Below, in pieces: positions 7,400 to 15,771 of a DNA stretch of 34,186 bases. This DNA comes from Bacteroidota bacterium (GTDB lineage: Bacteria > Bacteroidota > Bacteroidia > Chitinophagales > Chitinophagaceae): NCBI GenBank assembly GCA_018268085.1, contig JAFDXE010000038.1, positions 1-34,186 on the forward strand. The letters run 5' to 3'. The position numbers and the translations under genes were made by a program. The notes beneath the pieces are model-generated. The model did no database searches, had not been told where the DNA came from, and saw only the letters and a list, made by a program, of their open reading frames with translations. Within the stretch, counting starts at the first letter, position 1. Every line of letters starts with the position of its first letter.

Positions 7400-8167
7400 A
7401 TGTATAAACTTATCTTCACCATTATTATCGGGTTAACCGTTCAGTTTGCCCAGGCACAGGAGAATTTAAATGAGAATATGAATACGGCAACAGTGTATCT
7501 GCAATCCGGTAACTATCAAAAAGCTGTAAATGAATATTCTTACATTCTAACAAAAGCAACAGATAATCAACTCAGGAAATTCTGTTTTATCTATCGTGCA
7601 TTTTCATACAACGGACTACATGATTATAAAAACGCAATTGCCGATCTTGACAAAGCAATTGAGCTGGATCCCAATGACATTGCATCCTATACAGACAGGG
7701 GAAAAACAAAAGCTGAAGCAGCAGACATGGATGGCGCTAAAAAAGACTTCCTCTACATATTATCCAAAGAAAGCACAGGTGAACAGGCAGAAGCTGCATT
7801 GTATTACTTAGGAAGAATTGCCTATACGGAAAAACAATTTCAGGAATCAATAAAGTACTACGATAAATTTCTTGCTTTGGTTCCCAACGATGCCGAAGGT
7901 TATTTTGACAGGGCTGCCGCAAAAGGATTGATGATGGACCTGGCGGGTTCAATAAAAGATTATGACAAAGCAATAGAAATAGATCCCAACTTTATGGAGG
8001 CATACGCTAATCGCGGAATTGCTAAAATTAATATGCAGACAAAAAATGGAAATACGCAGCCAACAAAATATCAGACAAGAGATGCTTGTGCAGACCTGAG
8101 GAAAGCAAAAAAAATGGGCGATTCTTCAGTTGACGATATGCTTTACATTTATTGTAATGAGAATTAA
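7400..8167 (+). CDS. Secreted TPR-repeat protein
   Basis: This 255-residue protein has a signal peptide (MYKLIFTIIIGLTVQFAQAQ) followed by about six tetratricopeptide repeats. Clear TPR units include YNGLHDYKNAIADLDKAIEL followed by DPND, then IAYTEKQFQESIKYYDKFLA, and LAGSIKDYDKAIEIDPN followed by FMEAYANRGIAK. Such proteins form superhelical scaffolds for protein-protein contacts, here in the periplasm. No enzymatic domain is present. It ends 153 bases before the RecQ-like gene. It may be unrelated to that unit because the codon and base composition are richer in GC. Confidence 0.85.
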   Translation: MYKLIFTIIIGLTVQFAQAQENLNENMNTATVYLQSGNYQKAVNEYSYILTKATDNQLRKFCFIYRAFSYNGLHDYKNAIADLDKAIELDPNDIASYTDRGKTKAEAADMDGAKKDFLYILSKESTGEQAEAALYYLGRIAYTEKQFQESIKYYDKFLALVPNDAEGYFDRAAAKGLMMDLAGSIKDYDKAIEIDPNFMEAYANRGIAKINMQTKNGNTQPTKYQTRDACADLRKAKKMGDSSVDDMLYIYCNEN

Positions 8168-8333
8168 TATTGCTGTTTATAACCAGGCATTTATTGTAAA
8201 GGCGGATGCGCAATTAATTTCAACCATCATCATTTTTTAGCTGGTACAGAATCGCAGCGACATTGCTTTTTAGCGGTAAGTTTAGGGCGATTGTGCATTC
8301 AATAAATAAACTGCAAAAAATGAACAATTGCAA

Positions 8334-10349
8334 ATGACAAGACAAGAAGCAGAAACAATTTTAGAAAGGACATTCAAACTCCCAAAGTTTTATGACGAAC
8401 AATGGCTGACAATTGATAAAATCCTGAAAGGCGAAAAAGTATTACTTATCGAAAAAACAGGTTTTGGAAAGTCACTATGTTTTCAATTTCCTGCGATAGT
8501 ATTTAAAGGAACAACTGTAATATTTTCGCCTCTAATTGCATTAATGCGTGACCAAGTGAAAAAATTGACATCACTTGGGATTTCTGCAAAATGTATCAAT
8601 AGCGAACAAACACCTGAAGTAAATACACAGATAATAAGTGAAGCCAAACAGGGCCAAATCAAAATTCTTTACATAGCACCCGAAAGACAAGAAAACAGCG
8701 AGTGGATTGAAGCTACTCGACAAATGAACCTGTCAATGGTGGTAGTTGATGAAGCACACTGTATTTCCGTTTGGGGACACGACTTTAGACCGGCGTTTAA
8801 AAGAATAATCAATCTCGTAAAATTATTACCTAAAGGACTCCCTGTATTAGCAACTACAGCAACAGCGACAAAAAGAGTTGAGCTTGATGTAGCAGAGCAA
8901 ATCGGCAACAATATTTTGACCTTTCGGGGAAACTTAATGCGTGACAATTTCAAATTGTTTGTAGTCAAAGTTTCTTCCGAAGATGAAAAATTGATTTGGC
9001 TCGGTAATAACCTTAATAATCTTCCAGGTTCAGGAATCATTTACACAGGAACAAGAGTTGATACAGAAATTTACTCTAAATGGTTTGAACATCTAAAAAT
9101 ATCATCTACCGCTTACAATGCTGGTTTAGATGCAGATTCAAGAATTGCTATAGAGAATGGACTGATGAGCAATAAATGGAAATGTATTATTTCAACTAAT
9201 GCATTGGGTATGGGTATAGACAAACCCGACATTCGATTTATCATTCATACTCAAATTCCACAATCACCAATTCATTATTATCAGGAAATTGGCAGAGCAG
9301 GTAGAGACGGACAACCTTCAAATATCATCCTATTCTATAATCCTGAAGACAGAAAACTACCTGAAGCATTTATAGAAGGAGGAAGACCTGCGATTAAAAA
9401 ATATGAACGAGTTATAAATACTGTAAAATCCGAATTACTTGGAGAGAGAGATTTAATGAAGCGAACTAACTTGAAACAAAATCAAATTAGGGTTATTAAA
9501 GCTGACTTAATTGAGCAAGGAATAATTCGAGAAGTTATAATTGGGAGAAGCAAAAAATTTGAATTTGTTCCAAATTCACAACCTCTAAACACCAAAGCAT
9601 TTGAAGAATTGAGAAATGCTAAGTTGGAAGACCTTGAAAATATGATTGCATATGTTGAAACTGATAAATCCAGAATGAGATTCCTCTGCGATTATTTAGG
9701 CGATAATTCAAACCATACATTTAATAATTGCGATAACACTGGAGAAAAGAAAATTACAGTTTCCATAACGCCTGAATGGTCAGAAAAACTGCAAAATTTC
9801 AGAGAAGATTATTTCCCTGAACTCGAAGTTGAGTCGAACGGTTCAAACATAGTTAACGGAGTGGCTGCATCCTATTATGGTGTTTCAAATGTTGGTGCAG
9901 CATTGCACCGTTCAAAATATGAGCAAGGCGGTGACTTTCCGGATTTTCTACTAAAATTGGTATTGAAGGCGTTTCGTAAGAAGTTTGGGCAAGAAAAATT
10001 TGACTTGGTCCTCTACGTCCCTCCGACCTCATCGGGAGATTTGGTAAAAAACTTTGCTGTTAAAATTTCACAAGTTTTAAAGTTTCCAATCTCACATAAT
10101 CTTGTAAAAGCAAGACAGACCAAAGAACAAAAAGTGTTTGAGAATGGGTATCTCAAAACAGACAATGTAATTGGTGCTTTCACGTTTGCAACCCCGAATG
10201 ATATAAAAGGAAAGAGTATTTTGCTTGTTGACGACATCTTTGATAGTGGTGCAACCTTGAAAGAAATAGGTAGATTATTAACTAACTTTGGAGCAGTAAA
10301 AATTGCACCTATTGTAATTGCAAGAACAGTAGGTGGTGACATTGTATAA
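8334..10349 (+). CDS. RecQ-family helicase fused to ComF-like phosphoribosyltransferase
   Basis: This 671-residue two-part protein (numbering from a TTG two codons upstream at 8328) has superfamily 2 helicase motifs of the RecQ type: TGFGKSLCFQFP (44-55), FSPLIALMRDQV (66-77), DEAHCISVWGHDFRP (141-155), TTATA (176-180), STNALGMGIDKPD (289-301) and QEIGRAGRDG (319-328). A winged-helix-like segment spans about 355-405. The usual RecQ zinc site is eroded: near 448-471 only one Cys of the NCDN motif remains. Residues 510-670 are a ComF-type PRTase, with KARQTKEQKVF, the N-V-x-GAF segment and the PRPP loop LLVDDIFDSGAT (632-643). ComF and DprA both serve transformation, and a DprA-like gene follows after one base. 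The exact role is unknown; foreign-DNA processing is inferred. The gene is AT-rich. Confidence 0.85.
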   Translation: MTRQEAETILERTFKLPKFYDEQWLTIDKILKGEKVLLIEKTGFGKSLCFQFPAIVFKGTTVIFSPLIALMRDQVKKLTSLGISAKCINSEQTPEVNTQIISEAKQGQIKILYIAPERQENSEWIEATRQMNLSMVVVDEAHCISVWGHDFRPAFKRIINLVKLLPKGLPVLATTATATKRVELDVAEQIGNNILTFRGNLMRDNFKLFVVKVSSEDEKLIWLGNNLNNLPGSGIIYTGTRVDTEIYSKWFEHLKISSTAYNAGLDADSRIAIENGLMSNKWKCIISTNALGMGIDKPDIRFIIHTQIPQSPIHYYQEIGRAGRDGQPSNIILFYNPEDRKLPEAFIEGGRPAIKKYERVINTVKSELLGERDLMKRTNLKQNQIRVIKADLIEQGIIREVIIGRSKKFEFVPNSQPLNTKAFEELRNAKLEDLENMIAYVETDKSRMRFLCDYLGDNSNHTFNNCDNTGEKKITVSITPEWSEKLQNFREDYFPELEVESNGSNIVNGVAASYYGVSNVGAALHRSKYEQGGDFPDFLLKLVLKAFRKKFGQEKFDLVLYVPPTSSGDLVKNFAVKISQVLKFPISHNLVKARQTKEQKVFENGYLKTDNVIGAFTFATPNDIKGKSILLVDDIFDSGATLKEIGRLLTNFGAVKIAPIVIARTVGGDIV

Positions 10350-10350
10350 A

Positions 10351-11505
10351 ATGAAAAAAGAAGAAGCAACATATTGGATAGCGTTGGCACATTTGCCAAG
10401 ATGGGGGCATTTGAAAATAAATAACCTCATCATAAAGTTTTTTCACGAAAACAAGCTTTCTATTGAAGAGTTTTTTCATTTGAATGAAAATACTTGGAGA
10501 GACCAATACCAGTTAGATGATAAACAGGTTTCAGATTTAAGGCAAGCAAAAACTGAATTAGCAAGCAATGCTTTTTTGGCGGAATCATTTTTCAGCCAAG
10601 GTTTTGAAATAATCCCGATTACTTCACCCGAATATTCAAAAACTTTAAAAGCTAATTTAAAAGCTGCCTACGCACCTGCTGTTTTGTATGTAAAAGGGAA
10701 CAAGAAAATCCTTGAAGAAAAATCTATCGCAATTGTTGGCTCAAGAGATGCCTCTGAAAATGCATTAAAGTTTACAGACAACATTGCAAAACTTGCGAGT
10801 AAGGAATTTAAAGTTGTAGTAAGCGGTTTTGCCAAAGGCGTTGACAAACAAGCATTGGATTCAGCAATAAACTATAAGGGACAAAGTGTTATAGTGTTAC
10901 CTCAAGGTATAATGACTTTTAGTTCAGGTTTTAAAAATTATTACAAGCAAATCATAGATGGAGATGTTTTAGTTTTAAGCACTTTCTTTCCCAAAGCTCC
11001 TTGGAAAGCAGAATTAGCAATGGCACGCAACCCAATTATTTACGGACTCGCTGATGAAATTTATGTTGCTGAATCAGCAGAAAAAGGCGGGACTTGGTCA
11101 GGTGTTGTTGATGGTTTAAGGAAAGGCAGAAAAATCTTCGTAAGAAAACCTGAGCCAAACGAAAAAAACGCTAATAATCTTTTGATTCAGAAAGGAGCTA
11201 TACCAGTTGACTTTAATGGAATTGAATTAACAAAAAGCTACGACTCGACAATTGCTGAAAAAGTATCTATTGTTCAAGAACCGACCGACAATGAATCATT
11301 AGAAGCTAAAGTTCGTGCTGTGTTCAACGGCAGGCCTTTGAGTGCAAAAGAATTACTTACAAAACTAAATCTCACTTGGACGACACAGAAGTTAAACAGG
11401 CTTTTAAAAGAATTAGATTTTATCGAAGTAGTGAAAGAAAAGAAAACAAATTTATACAAACTCAAAGGACCATCAGACACAACACAAACGACTCTTTTTG
11501 TTTAG
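10351..11505 (+). CDS. dprA: DprA/Smf-like SLOG-fold DNA-processing protein
   Basis: This is a 384-residue protein. After a helical N-terminal region (about 1-110) comes a Rossmann-like DprA domain: IAIVGSRDAS (126-135), VVSGFAKGVDKQALDS (156-171), ARNPIIYGLADEIYVAES (225-242), KGGTWSG (245-251) and NANNLLIQKGAIPV (273-286). A winged helix closes it (about 315-372). Orthodox DprA loads RecA on incoming ssDNA. The canonical RNRIIAGLS and SGxxxTA stretches are altered here, so this is probably a specialised paralogue. The ATG at 10351 lies one base after the RecQ-ComF stop; GTG codons at 10333 and 10336 would give a short overlap. It is clearly cotranscribed with the helicase. Confidence 0.85.
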   Translation: MKKEEATYWIALAHLPRWGHLKINNLIIKFFHENKLSIEEFFHLNENTWRDQYQLDDKQVSDLRQAKTELASNAFLAESFFSQGFEIIPITSPEYSKTLKANLKAAYAPAVLYVKGNKKILEEKSIAIVGSRDASENALKFTDNIAKLASKEFKVVVSGFAKGVDKQALDSAINYKGQSVIVLPQGIMTFSSGFKNYYKQIIDGDVLVLSTFFPKAPWKAELAMARNPIIYGLADEIYVAESAEKGGTWSGVVDGLRKGRKIFVRKPEPNEKNANNLLIQKGAIPVDFNGIELTKSYDSTIAEKVSIVQEPTDNESLEAKVRAVFNGRPLSAKELLTKLNLTWTTQKLNRLLKELDFIEVVKEKKTNLYKLKGPSDTTQTTLFV

Positions 11506-11832
11506 ACTAAAGGAATAAAGCCTCCAATAAAAGGTTTGCTTCTAAGCTGGCGGGAGGAAGATGAATTGGCAGTTGAACTGTTATTAGCTAATATATGGCT
11601 TGACCGGATACAATTTTTTATTTTAATTATTAACTTCATTATCAGTTTTTTATACGGCTTAAATTGCGGGGCGCACTCAGCAATAATTCGCACCATGTCG
11701 CTCCTTGAAATGTTATGCCCAAGTAATGCTTTCGTAAATGTTATAAAAATTTCCTTTACTTACCTGGCGGCAACAGCAAGCACAAAATGATAAGCAAACA
11801 TTGAATAACGATTGACGATAGGCAGACAGTTG
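11506..11832. other. 327-base spacer between convergent dprA-like and DUF2520 genes
   Basis: I see no convincing gene. Short open frames exist on both strands but have skewed composition (Ser-rich or hydrophobic without pattern). The segment 11660-11720 contains ATGTCGCT (11695-11702), an inverted copy of AGCGACAT at 8256-8263 upstream of the helicase gene. No strong terminator is visible after the dprA-like gene. Confidence 0.4.
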
Positions 11833-12591
11833 TTATGGATTCATAATGCTGTCGGTAAGTCTTAAGTACGTTGTTCTTAGCTTCGGATGATTGGTGAGTA
11901 CTCTTAAATGTTTATCGAGTGTCTGGATATCTTTACGAACCGCGGGGCCGGTTTGTAATTTGGATGGTGAGGTATGTTGTATCCTGTTGGCAGTTTCCAT
12001 GATGAGCGGCTTCAGCATATCAAATTCAATATGTTCCTTGCTGCAAAAATCTTCTGCAATGGCATACAGGTGATTGGTAAAATTGCTTACGATAACTGCT
12101 GCTGCATGTAACTTGAGCCGATCATCATCGCCTACTCTTCTTACTATTGGCGATATGCTCCTGGCCAAGTCTTCTATGTATTGAATTACGCCTTCACTAT
12201 TGCCATCAATTAATAATGGAATTTCTTCCGGCGTTACCGGTGCATCTTTCACCAGGCTTTGCAATGGATATAATACACCGTAATTGGCCGACAATTCTTT
12301 TAATACTTCTTTAGATACAGAACCGGCAGTATGCAGGATGAGTTTGTTGTTGAAATGCAATTGAGGTAAACCTTCCAGTACCACAAAATCGGATACGGCA
12401 AGTATGATTACATCAGCGGATTCATCCGGCTGCCCCGATAAATCTGAATAATTTACATTGAGTTCATCAGCTAAAGCACGTGCGTGGTCGATGTTGCGAC
12501 TCATTACTTGCAGAACCTGGTGGTTGTTTTTCAAAAGTAGCCTGCTCAATACGGTTGCCACATTGCCCGACCCGATAATTACGATTTTCAT
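11833..12591 (-). CDS. Rossmann-fold DUF2520 protein (dehydrogenase-like)
   Basis: This 252-residue protein has an N-terminal NAD(P)-binding Rossmann motif, KIVIIGSGNVATVLSRLL, followed by VIILAVSDFVV and the block LILHTAGSVS, as in F420/NADP-dependent oxidoreductase-like proteins. The C-terminal half carries the DUF2520 signature: GVLYPLQSLVKD, LKLHAAAVIVSNFTNHLYAIAE and TGPAVRKDIQTL. The fold resembles ketopantoate and pyrroline-5-carboxylate reductases, but the substrate is unknown. In many Bacteroidota this gene stands next to the KdsC-like, UbiA and Maf genes (recollection); here about 8.4 kb of other genes lies between them. The ATG at 12591 is clear. Confidence 0.88.
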   Translation of the reverse strand: MKIVIIGSGNVATVLSRLLLKNNHQVLQVMSRNIDHARALADELNVNYSDLSGQPDESADVIILAVSDFVVLEGLPQLHFNNKLILHTAGSVSKEVLKELSANYGVLYPLQSLVKDAPVTPEEIPLLIDGNSEGVIQYIEDLARSISPIVRRVGDDDRLKLHAAAVIVSNFTNHLYAIAEDFCSKEHIEFDMLKPLIMETANRIQHTSPSKLQTGPAVRKDIQTLDKHLRVLTNHPKLRTTYLRLTDSIMNP

Positions 12592-12673
12592 TAAGGATAA
12601 AATTTAACGAGCGATGAATGTACAAAAAAAGTTAATATGTGGTTCATTATTAGGCGAATTTGTTTGGAGGGAT

Positions 12674-12757
12674 GATGTTGGATAGAAGATAGCGGATACA
12701 GGTTTAAAGATACGGGATACATGATTGCAGATAATGGATAGCAGATAATTGATAGTT
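12674..12757. repeat. Degenerate heptad array, GATANNN type
   Basis: Twelve contiguous 7-base units lie in strict register. Eleven begin with GAT and most with GATA, while the last three bases vary. There is no indel over 84 bases. Confidence 0.75.
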
Positions 12758-12803
12758 TATAAACGTTGGAGGATTGATGATAGTCTTGTAATACTGAATA
12801 CCC

Positions 12804-12845
12804 GCTCTTAGCTCTTAGCTCACAGCTCATAGCTCATAGCTCACC
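12804..12845. repeat. Degenerate heptad array, GCTCATA type
   Basis: Six contiguous 7-base units with consensus GCTCATA (variants CTTA, CACA, CACC). Its reverse complement is the GTGAGCT/ATGAGCT unit found at 16363-16390, so the two arrays are the same family in opposite orientation. Confidence 0.75.
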
Positions 12846-13109
12846 ACTCATTTTTTCAAACAATATGCTGATTTTTAAATTTTAGAGTAATATTGCAGCG
12901 CTGTAAACATATTTTGCGGCCAGGAGATTTGTGGCTGAAGTGTGCGACGCAACGATGATGACCAGAGCTGGTATAGCTGGTGAACCAAAATAAAATTGAA
13001 AATTTACCCGTTACACTGAGCAGGAATAACGAATAAAGGACTGAAGTGCATATTATATATATGTATTGAAAAACCAAACACGACCGAACCCCGAAAACCT
13101 TTGAACATT

Positions 13110-15704
13110 ATGGCTAAAAATTTATTGATAGTAGAGTCACCGGCAAAGGCAAAAACCATTGAAGGCATCCTTGGAAAAGAATTCGAGGTAAAAAGTTGTT
13201 ATGGTCATATACGCGACCTGGAGAAAAACGACATGGGTATTGATATAAGCAACAACTTCAAACCCAAATACATAGTGCCTTCTGATAAAGAAAAAGTGGT
13301 AAAAGATTTAAAGGCCATTGCCAAAAAAGCGGAAGAAGTATGGCTGGCATCGGATGAGGACCGTGAAGGAGAAAGTATTAGCTGGCACCTTGCGGAAGTG
13401 TTGAACCTCGATCCGAAAACAACCAAAAGGATCGTGTTTCATGAGATCACCAAACCGGCGATCCAGAAAGCGGTACAGAATCCCAGAACCATAAACATGG
13501 ACCTGGTGAATGCGCAGCAGGCAAGAAGAGTGTTGGACAGAATCGTAGGTTTTGAACTAAGCCCGGTGCTGTGGCGCAAGATTGGTCAGCAGGGCGGACT
13601 GAGCGCCGGAAGAGTGCAGAGCGTAGCGGTGAAATTAATTGTAGAAAAAGAAAGAGAGATCAACCAGTTTACACCGGTGGGCAGTTTTAAAATAGAGGCA
13701 TCTCTCGCTGCAACAGACCTCAATAATAAAACCGTTGCCTTTAAAGCAGAAGGCGGAAAATACAGTGAGTCGGATTCGGCAGAACGTTTTTTAGCAAGTT
13801 GTATTGGTGCAAAGTATACCGTTAAGGATATCCAGGTTCGCCCCGGCAAACGTACACCGGCTGCACCCTTTACCACCTCTACCTTACAACAGGAAGCCAG
13901 CCGGAAATTGGGATATGGTGTAAGTAAAACCATGTTGCTCGCCCAGCGTTTGTACGAAAGTGGTAAGATCACCTACATGCGTACCGACAGTGTGAACCTG
14001 AGTGAAACGGCAATGGATTCGATCAAAGAAACGATCCGCAGGAATTATGGTAATGATTATATACAGGTAAGAAAGTATAAAAATAAAAGTGAGAGTGCAC
14101 AGGAAGCACATGAAGCGATCAGGCCAACGTATATGGAGAACAGCAGTGTAAGTGATCCTGAACTGAACCGCTTGTACGAACTGATATGGAAGCGTACCAT
14201 CGCCAGCCAGATGAGTGATGCGGAAATGGAAAAAACAACAGCCAAGATCAACATCAGCACCAATAACGAAGAACTAACGGCCAGCGGGGAAGTGATAAAA
14301 TTCGACGGGTTTTTAAAAGTGTATTTCGAAAGTACCGATGATGAAGAATCAGAAGACAATACTGATGAAAGCAGGCTTCCGAATTTAACCGTAGGACAAG
14401 TGCTGGAGTTTCGCCAGATGACGGCAACGGAAAGATTTACCCGTCATGCCGCCAGGTACACAGAAGCATCACTGGTAAAAAAACTGGAAGAACTGGGTAT
14501 TGGCCGACCAAGTACGTATGCGCCTACCATATCTACCATCATTAAACGAAATTATGTTGAGAAGAAAGATAAAGAAGGTGTAAAGCGTGCGTTTCGTGTG
14601 CTGATGCTGAAGGCAGATAAAGTAGAGAAGATAACGGAGTATGAAAATACGGGAGCGGAAAAAGCAAAGTTGTTTCCTACTGACCTGGGTTTGGTAGTTA
14701 CAGATTTTCTGAACCAGCATTTTAATAAAGTGATGGACTATTCTTTCACGGCAAATATTGAAAAGGAATTTGATGAAATTGCTGATGGAAAAATGGTGTG
14801 GAATAAAATGGTGTCCGATTTTTATAAACCGTTTCACAGTGGTGTGGAGCACACATTGGAAACGGCGGAACGTGCTGTAGGTGAAAGAATGCTGGGCACA
14901 GATCCGGTAACCGGTAAACCTGTGACAGCCCGTATGGGACGTTATGGCCCGATGGTGCAATTGGGTGCACAGGCGCAGGGAGAAGAAGATGAAAAACCAC
15001 GGTTCGCAAAAATTAAATCAACGCAGAGTATTGAAACCATCTCGCTGGAAGAAGCGCTGGAATTATTTAAACTGCCGATGAGCCTGGGAGAATACGAAGG
15101 ATTGGATGTATCGGTGAATATTGGCAGGTTTGGTCCGTATGTAAAATTCGGTGAGCAATTCATTTCCATCCCGAGAGGCGAAGACCTGGGTGATATAGAT
15201 TTGAAAAGAGCCGTTGAAATTATTACGGCCAAACAAATAGAAGATGCACCTGTTGGGTATTTTGATGGCAAACCGATTACGAAAGGAAAAGGAAGATTCG
15301 GGCCTTATATAAAATGGAATGATCTTTTCATCAACGTACCAAGAGCGTATAATTTTGATGCGCTTACACAAAAAGATCTGGATGAACTGGTAGAAAAGAA
15401 AATAGCAAAGGAAGCCAACCGGTTTGTGCAGCAGTGGCCGGAAGAAAAAATTGCGATTGAGAACGGAAGATGGGGACCATTTATCCGCTTTGGTAAAAAG
15501 ATGCTGAAATTATTACCCAACGGAGCCAAAGGAAAATATACGGCTGAAGAACTGGCTGTAATAGATGTGGAAGAAGTGAAGAAAATGATATTGGCCCAGG
15601 ATCCGAAAGCTTTTGATAAAAAGGGCGGCGCCAAAAAGAAATCAGCCACCACAAAAGTGGCAGCCAAAAAAGCCCCGGCAAAAAAGGCAGCAAAGAAAAA
15701 ATAG
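13110..15704 (+). CDS. topA: DNA topoisomerase I (type IA)
   Basis: This 864-residue enzyme relaxes negative supercoils through a single-strand break. The TOPRIM domain begins LLIVESPAKAKTIEGILG and carries the acidic metal site SDEDREGE. The catalytic tyrosine is Y289 in KITYMRTDSVNLS. The C-terminus lacks CxxC zinc fingers and instead has four topoisomerase C-terminal repeats marked by GRYGP, GRFGP, GRFGP and GRWGP, as is usual for Bacteroidota. It ends in a Lys/Ala-rich histone-H1-like tail that should bind DNA. A TTG three codons upstream (13101) is possible; the ATG at 13110 fits the conserved N-terminus. A perfect terminator hairpin follows. Confidence 0.97.
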   Translation: MAKNLLIVESPAKAKTIEGILGKEFEVKSCYGHIRDLEKNDMGIDISNNFKPKYIVPSDKEKVVKDLKAIAKKAEEVWLASDEDREGESISWHLAEVLNLDPKTTKRIVFHEITKPAIQKAVQNPRTINMDLVNAQQARRVLDRIVGFELSPVLWRKIGQQGGLSAGRVQSVAVKLIVEKEREINQFTPVGSFKIEASLAATDLNNKTVAFKAEGGKYSESDSAERFLASCIGAKYTVKDIQVRPGKRTPAAPFTTSTLQQEASRKLGYGVSKTMLLAQRLYESGKITYMRTDSVNLSETAMDSIKETIRRNYGNDYIQVRKYKNKSESAQEAHEAIRPTYMENSSVSDPELNRLYELIWKRTIASQMSDAEMEKTTAKINISTNNEELTASGEVIKFDGFLKVYFESTDDEESEDNTDESRLPNLTVGQVLEFRQMTATERFTRHAARYTEASLVKKLEELGIGRPSTYAPTISTIIKRNYVEKKDKEGVKRAFRVLMLKADKVEKITEYENTGAEKAKLFPTDLGLVVTDFLNQHFNKVMDYSFTANIEKEFDEIADGKMVWNKMVSDFYKPFHSGVEHTLETAERAVGERMLGTDPVTGKPVTARMGRYGPMVQLGAQAQGEEDEKPRFAKIKSTQSIETISLEEALELFKLPMSLGEYEGLDVSVNIGRFGPYVKFGEQFISIPRGEDLGDIDLKRAVEIITAKQIEDAPVGYFDGKPITKGKGRFGPYIKWNDLFINVPRAYNFDALTQKDLDELVEKKIAKEANRFVQQWPEEKIAIENGRWGPFIRFGKKMLKLLPNGAKGKYTAEELAVIDVEEVKKMILAQDPKAFDKKGGAKKKSATTKVAAKKAPAKKAAKKK

Positions 15705-15720
15705 TGTATGCATTCACGAT

Positions 15721-15754
15721 AGAAAAGAGCTTATAAAACGGCTCTTTTCTTTTG
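15721..15754 (+). terminator. topA terminator
   Basis: A perfect 10-pair stem (15721-15730 with 15741-15750) closes a 10-base loop and is followed by a T-rich tail. It starts 17 bases after the topA stop codon. The stem is A/T-rich at its foot, so it may also work for leftward transcription. Confidence 0.85.
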
Positions 15755-15771
15755 TGGTAAAAGCAAATAAA

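Larger units (their letters stand above)
12592..13109. other. 518-base gene-free spacer before topA
   Basis: The spacer lies between the divergent DUF2520 and topA genes. It contains two heptad arrays (12674-12757 and 12804-12845), and a segment at 12935-12985 with a small hairpin around two AGCTGGT copies. The topA promoter must lie near 13030-13090 but no consensus TAnnTTTG box is evident. Open frames here encode no recognisable protein. Confidence 0.5.

Noticed and set aside
8320..8337. Five-codon upstream frame whose stop overlaps the helicase ATG (ATGA)
   Set aside because: Too short to separate from chance; noted only because a leader peptide with coupled translation would look like this.
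11536..11790. Open frame of 84 codons after the dprA-like gene
   Set aside because: Hydrophobic and uneven composition, no start signal, no family resemblance, and an equally long frame on the other strand with a Ser-rich artefact-like sequence.
12591..13077. Two leftward frames of 79 and 73 codons upstream of topA
   Set aside because: They run through the heptad arrays and have repetitive Tyr/Pro/Leu/Ser composition created by the repeats.
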